The translations under genes were made by a program, and so were the position numbers. 64,000 nt of DNA. Origin: JAOPZW01 sp963789015. Its GTDB lineage: Bacteria; Actinomycetota; Thermoleophilia; Solirubrobacterales; Solirubrobacteraceae. Numbering within the stretch: position 1 is the first letter of the stretch; each line of letters begins with the position of its first letter. Location of the stretch: assembly GCA_963789015.1 (NCBI GenBank), contig CAWBIU010000002.1, positions 1-64,000 on the forward strand, given 5' to 3'. The notes beneath the pieces were generated by a model. The model did not search any database. It had not been told where the DNA came from and saw only the letters and a program-made list of their open reading frames with translations. Below, one piece after another: positions 60,205 to 64,000 of the stretch.

Positions 60205-61739
60205 CCCCGGCCGACGAAACCAGCGAGGCGCGGCCGGTCCTCGCGGCGCTGCGCGCTGTCGACAAGCGCTTTGCCGGCGTGCACGCCGTCCGCTCCGTGA
60301 CCCTCGAGCTGCGAGCCGGCGAGGTGCATTGCCTGATCGGCGAGAACGGGGCCGGCAAGTCCACGGTCGTGAAGATGCTCGCCGGCGTGCATCGCCCGGA
60401 CGGCGGCCGCGTCGAGCTGGGGGGTCTGGAGGCCGATCTGCGCTCCCCGCACGACGCGCTGCGCCAGGGCGTCAGCACGGTCTTCCAGGAGCTCACGCTC
60501 GTGCCGTACATGACCGTCGCCGAGAACATCGGTCTCGGCCAGGAGCCCGTGCGAGCCCGCGGGGTGCTCGACCGCCGTCGCCGCAACGAGAACGCTGCCC
60601 GGCTGCTCGGCGATCTCGGGATTCACGGCATTCGCCCGCGCAGCGTCGTCGGCGACCTCGGCATCGCCCAGCAGCAGCAGGTCGAGATCGCCAAGGCGGT
60701 GTCGCGCGACGGCGAGCGCGTGGTGATCATGGACGAGCCGACGGCGACGCTCACGACGACCGAGACCGAGACGCTCTTCTCCCTGATCCGCCGGCTGCGC
60801 GCCCGCGGGGTCGCGATCCTGTACATCACCCATCGGCTCGAGGAGCTGGCGATCGTCGGGGACATCGTGTCGGTCATGCGAGACGGCGCGGTCGTGCACC
60901 GCTCGGCCGTCGCCGAGGTCGAGCGCGGCGAGCTCATCGAGGCCATGGTCGGCCGGCGCGTCGACGACGTGTTCGTGCGCCGCGACTCCGCGATCGGCGA
61001 CCTCGCCATCGAGATCACGGAGGGAACGCCCGGACCCGACGGTGAGGTCCGGACGCTGCGCGTGCGGCGCGGCGAGGTCGTCGGGCTCTTCGGCCTGGTC
61101 GGCTCCGGACGCACCGAGATGGTGCGCAGCGTCATCGGCGCCGACCCTGCCGACCATCACAAGCTGGGCCTGAACGGACGCCCGACACGGCTGCGCTCGC
61201 CGGCCGACGCGGTCCGCAAGGGAGTCGCGCTCGTGCCCGAGGACCGCAAGGGGCAGGGGATCGTGCCGCGCATGTCCGTGGCCTCCAACATCGGCCTGAG
61301 CGCGCTACGCGGCCTGCGCCGCGGCCCGCTGCTGCCCTCCGCGGCGATGCCGAATCTCGCGCGCCGCTATGTCTCGTCGCTGAACATCCGCACGCCGTCG
61401 GTGCAGCAGGAGATCATGAACCTCTCGGGCGGCAACCAGCAGAAGTGCCTGCTCGCCCGCGTGCTCGCCTCCGACCCGGACGTCATCGTCCTCGACGAGC
61501 CGACGCGCGGCATCGACGTGGGCGCACGCGTCGAGGTCTACCGACTCATCAACCGCCTCTGCGACGAGGGCCGTGCCGTGCTGATGATCACCTCCGACCT
61601 ACCGGAGGCCATCGGCATGAGCGACCGCATCTACGCGATGCGTGCGGGCCGGCTGGTCGGCGAGCTGGACGCCGACCGGGCCACCCAGGACGCCGTGATG
61701 CGTCTGGCACTGGGAGAGGGGAGCTCCACCGTGACCTGA
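60201..61739 (+). CDS. Sugar-type ABC transporter ATPase (RbsA-like, two nucleotide-binding domains)
   Basis: A 512-residue protein from ATG 60201 (ATGA overlap). The first NBD has Walker A LIGENGAGKSTVVKMLAG, signature LGIAQQQQVEIAKAV and Walker B VVIMDEPTATL. The second has the degenerate Walker A GLVGSGRTE, signature LSGGNQQKCLLARVL and Walker B VIVLDEPTRGIDVG. This is the usual RbsA/XylG/MglA architecture of CUT2 importers. Confidence 0.95.
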   Translation: MTPADETSEARPVLAALRAVDKRFAGVHAVRSVTLELRAGEVHCLIGENGAGKSTVVKMLAGVHRPDGGRVELGGLEADLRSPHDALRQGVSTVFQELTLVPYMTVAENIGLGQEPVRARGVLDRRRRNENAARLLGDLGIHGIRPRSVVGDLGIAQQQQVEIAKAVSRDGERVVIMDEPTATLTTTETETLFSLIRRLRARGVAILYITHRLEELAIVGDIVSVMRDGAVVHRSAVAEVERGELIEAMVGRRVDDVFVRRDSAIGDLAIEITEGTPGPDGEVRTLRVRRGEVVGLFGLVGSGRTEMVRSVIGADPADHHKLGLNGRPTRLRSPADAVRKGVALVPEDRKGQGIVPRMSVASNIGLSALRGLRRGPLLPSAAMPNLARRYVSSLNIRTPSVQQEIMNLSGGNQQKCLLARVLASDPDVIVLDEPTRGIDVGARVEVYRLINRLCDEGRAVLMITSDLPEAIGMSDRIYAMRAGRLVGELDADRATQDAVMRLALGEGSSTVT

Positions 61740-61852
61740 GCGTGGACCGAAGATCGCGTCCGGCGCCGGCACGGGCCACGGAACGGACGCCACGGCTCCA
61801 GGGATGGCAGGCAGGTGTGCACACGTCGTGAGGTCGAGGAGAGCGAGGAGAG

Positions 61853-62959
61853 ATGAGATTTCGCCATGCAGCGGTCCTGCTGGCGTCGGCGGCGGTCATT
61901 GCCGCGGGCTGCGGCAGCAGCGACGACAGCGGGGGCTCCGGCGGCAGCGCCGAGGGCGACGGCGGGGCCTCCAAGGACCAGCTGAAGTCCTTCCAGCCGG
62001 ACAGCAAGACGGTCCGCAAGGTTGACGAGACGACGTTCGCGGCCGGCAAGCCGGCACGCAAGTACGTCATCGGTGTCAGCTTCCCCCACTTCAAGGACCC
62101 GTACTGGATCGCCGAGGCCTACGGCGTCGAGGAGGAAGCCAAGAAGCTCGGCGTCGAGGTCCGCGTCAACGCCGCCGGCGGCTACGGCGACACAGCAGGG
62201 CAGCTGCAGCAGATCGACACGTTCATGACCCAGAACGTGGACGGGCTGATCCTGGGCGCGGTGGATTCCAAGGGCATCGCGCCGGCCGCCGATCGCGCCT
62301 GGCAGGCGGGGATTCCCGTCGCATACGCCAATGCGCTCGCCGAGTCCAAGCGCACGATGGGCGTCTACACCGACGACAAGCTCGCCGGCGTCAAGCAGGC
62401 CGACTACATCGCCGAGAAGGACCCCAACGCCCAGGTCATCGCAATGTGCGGGCCCCCCGGCGTGGTCTGGCCGAAGCTTCGCTGCGAGGCGTTCGTGGCC
62501 GAGCTCAAGAAGAAGGCGCCCAACGCCAAGGTCCTGACCATGAAGTACCACGACATGGACCGCGCGAAGATCGCCGACGTCGCGGGCAACACGCTCGAGG
62601 CCTTCCCCAAGGCCAACTGGGTCTACAACAGCACGGACCTGCAGGCCAAGGGCGTCATCGACGCGCTGCGGGCCAAGGGCAAGAAGCCGGGCGACGTGAA
62701 CATCACGAACCTGACGATCGGTGACGAGCTCTACGACTACATGAAGCAGGGCTGGATCACGTACGCGCTGGCGGAGCGCGCGGTCACGCAGGGCAGGCTC
62801 GCCGTCGATCAGATCGTCATGGTCCTGAACGGCGAGAAGCCGCCCGCCAACTGGGCCGTCGACCTGCCCGGGTACGAGGGCGTGCAGTCCGGCCTGGAGC
62901 AGTTCCAGGCCGATCAGGAAGCTCAGCGCAACTGGTCACCCAAGGGATTCCGGCCTTGA
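61853..62959 (+). CDS. Substrate-binding lipoprotein of sugar-type ABC transporter
   Basis: A 368-residue protein from ATG 61853 with GAGGAGAG upstream. The signal peptide and lipobox AVLLASAAVIAAGC put the lipid at Cys20; a Ser/Gly-rich linker follows. The Peripla_BP_4 domain begins KYVIGVSFPHFKDPYWIAEA, with TQNVDGLILGAVDSKGIAPA, GIPVAYANAL and ANWVYNSTDLQAKGVIDALR. It is 113 bases after the ATPase gene. The binding-protein subtype (ribose/TorT-like) suggests a small sugar, polyol or autoinducer-like ligand; the true ligand is unknown. Confidence 0.95.
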   Translation: MRFRHAAVLLASAAVIAAGCGSSDDSGGSGGSAEGDGGASKDQLKSFQPDSKTVRKVDETTFAAGKPARKYVIGVSFPHFKDPYWIAEAYGVEEEAKKLGVEVRVNAAGGYGDTAGQLQQIDTFMTQNVDGLILGAVDSKGIAPAADRAWQAGIPVAYANALAESKRTMGVYTDDKLAGVKQADYIAEKDPNAQVIAMCGPPGVVWPKLRCEAFVAELKKKAPNAKVLTMKYHDMDRAKIADVAGNTLEAFPKANWVYNSTDLQAKGVIDALRAKGKKPGDVNITNLTIGDELYDYMKQGWITYALAERAVTQGRLAVDQIVMVLNGEKPPANWAVDLPGYEGVQSGLEQFQADQEAQRNWSPKGFRP

Positions 62960-63030
62960 CCAACGCGGGCCGGTCATCTGCGAGGCGGCGTCACGCCGCC
63001 TCGCCCGACCGCGGCGACACGAGGAGAACC

Positions 63031-63474
63031 ATGGACAAGCAGGGGACGACGGGCGGGCACTTCCAGATCCACGTCGACGAGATGGCTCCGGCCGACGTGA
63101 CGCTGGAGGACGGCTGGCGCAAGATGGACATCCGCTTCATCGTCAGCGAGGCCAGCGGTGGCTCGAGATCCGTGTGCTTCTGGCGGACCGTCTTCCCCCC
63201 GGGCGCAGCACACGAGCGCCATTACCACCCCAATGCCGAGGAGGTCCTCTACGTCCTTCGCGGCCGTGGTGCCGCGGGCACGGAGGACGAGGAGCACGAG
63301 GTGCTGCCCGGGACCGCACAGCTGATTCCAGCCGGCTGCGTGCACTGGCTGCGCAATCTCTCGGAGACCGAGGAGATGGAGATCGTGGGGTGCTACGCCC
63401 CCGCCGCAAGCCTGGACGAAGCGGGCTACGTCTTCGTGAGCCAGATCACCGAGGAGTACCAGCAGGTCAAGTGA
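63031..63474 (+). CDS. Cupin-domain protein
   Basis: A 147-residue protein from ATG 63031 with GAGGAG seven bases upstream. The cupin motif 1 is PPGAAHERHYHPNAEEVLYV (HxH-x-E), then LRGRG, and motif 2 LPGTAQLIPAGCVHWLRNLS (P-x-G-x-x-H). A metal-binding cupin of the small-molecule isomerase/dioxygenase type. Its place between an ABC importer lipoprotein and an M24-family enzyme implies a step in catabolism of the imported compound. Confidence 0.9.
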   Translation: MDKQGTTGGHFQIHVDEMAPADVTLEDGWRKMDIRFIVSEASGGSRSVCFWRTVFPPGAAHERHYHPNAEEVLYVLRGRGAAGTEDEEHEVLPGTAQLIPAGCVHWLRNLSETEEMEIVGCYAPAASLDEAGYVFVSQITEEYQQVK

Positions 63475-63529
63475 AGGTGGCAAGAGGGCTGTGGTCCAGG
63501 CCTCAGCGTCGGACACGAGAGGAGAGAGA

Positions 63530-64000
63530 ATGGCCAATTTCGATCGAAGCGACTTCGAGGAACGCCACCGCAAGGTGCGCGAGCGCATGGAGGCCGAGGG
63601 GCTCGACGCCCTGATCGCCTACTCGAACGCGAAGGTGCGCGGCGTGGTCCGTTACCTCAGCGACTACTTCGTGCGATTCGTCGGAGCGCAGAGCCAGCGC
63701 GACGGCAGCTACCAGATGTTCGGCTCCTGCGCCGTGCTCTTTCCCCTTGACGGCGAGCCCGTCGTCGTCACCGACCAACCCTGGGACGAGGAACGCGCGA
63801 AGCAGCTCTCGATCTTCGAGAACACCTACTACGCCGAGAACTTCGGAACGGAGTTCGGCCGTCTGATCGCCGAGCGCGGGTACCGGTCGCTGGGCATCGA
63901 CAACTGGTTCGTCTATCCGGCGATCCACTACCTGCCCTTCCAGGAGCTCGCGCCGAACGCGACCTTCAAGCCGACGATGCTGGTCGAGGACGTCTACAAG
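63530..64000 (+). CDS. M24-family (creatinase/Xaa-Pro peptidase-like) enzyme, N-terminal part
   Basis: The frame starts at ATG 63530 with GGAGAGAG upstream and runs off the window. The creatinase N-terminal domain is recognisable (RHRKVRERMEAEGLDALIAY, SNAKVRGVVRYLSDYFVRFV, CAVLFPLDGEPVVVTDQPWD, RLIAERGYRSLGIDNWFVYP). The catalytic pita-bread domain would follow outside. Family members split C-N bonds in creatine, ectoine derivatives or Xaa-Pro peptides, so the operon may import and degrade such a compound. Confidence 0.85.
   Translation, partial: MANFDRSDFEERHRKVRERMEAEGLDALIAYSNAKVRGVVRYLSDYFVRFVGAQSQRDGSYQMFGSCAVLFPLDGEPVVVTDQPWDEERAKQLSIFENTYYAENFGTEFGRLIAERGYRSLGIDNWFVYPAIHYLPFQELAPNATFKPTMLVEDVYK

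Noticed and set aside
1..64000. tRNA, rRNA or riboswitch genes
   Set aside because: No T-loop-like GTTCGAATC with matching stems, and no conserved rRNA or riboswitch core, was recognised on either strand; a covariance search was not possible.

Overview
The window is very GC-rich, with Ala/Arg/Glu-rich proteins, many GTG starts and tight ATGA/GTGA gene overlaps. Together with the gene set (DUF6458, a BTAD-type and a LuxR-AAA giant regulator, a HelD-type RNA-polymerase ATPase, a histone-H1-like protein, HdeD/DUF308, and an exported repeat protein beside a peptidoglycan-binding protein) this suggests a free-living high-GC actinobacterium. Thermoleophilia/Solirubrobacterales is my best guess; no rRNA, tRNA or universal marker is present to prove it.

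Layout. 1-9.1 kb is a stress/envelope block: a broken cydA start, a broken UBP zinc finger, a cNMP-thioredoxin-reductase-like fusion, an MFS transporter with a long coiled C-terminal extension, an MscS channel, a general-stress-type membrane protein, a YpfJ-type metallopeptidase and a stand-alone LysR-type ligand domain. 9.5-13.3 kb becomes a patchwork of gene pieces (DUF2267, alcohol dehydrogenase, UspA, Hsp20, two alpha/beta hydrolases, a SnoaL-like tail) around one intact SAM-hydroxide adenosyltransferase-like gene. 13.5-17.2 kb holds EthD, a frameshifted tyrosine integrase bracketed by a repeat, a frameshifted FUSC protein and a second LysR-type ligand domain. 17.3-21.1 kb has a one-polypeptide two-component system and a small sigma-70 factor. 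22-28.5 kb carries a holin-like protein, an H1-like protein, an exported protein with a sigma-region-4-like domain, two alpha/beta hydrolases, and an XRE regulator facing a SnoaL-like gene across a clear double operator.

28.46-30.89 kb is an IS481-family element with terminal inverted repeats and a CTAG target duplication, itself interrupted by an IS110-family element whose non-coding left end is a candidate bridge-RNA locus. 31-33.6 kb holds phage-like and IS remnants, ExoD and a small unknown gene. 34-37.3 kb is a sarcosine-oxidase-like / homocysteine S-methyltransferase operon behind a LacI-type palindrome, plus DHFR-like genes. 37.6-39.6 kb is a HelD-like ATPase. 40-44.7 kb is a surface-protein locus: a very long secreted repeat protein, a peptidoglycan-binding protein and a serine-recombinase-like protein without the catalytic serine. 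45.6-57.2 kb has two giant ATPase regulators, a secreted M15-like protein, a sulfite-oxidase-like enzyme, an MFS exporter and two cupins. 57.7-64 kb is a LacI-controlled sugar-type ABC uptake operon (permease, double ATPase, lipoprotein, cupin, M24-family enzyme) with three operator-like sites, one inside the promoter.

A recurring theme is single-base frameshifts in accessory genes, while most long core-like genes are intact. This is either local pseudogenisation around mobile DNA or draft-quality sequence; reads are needed to tell which.
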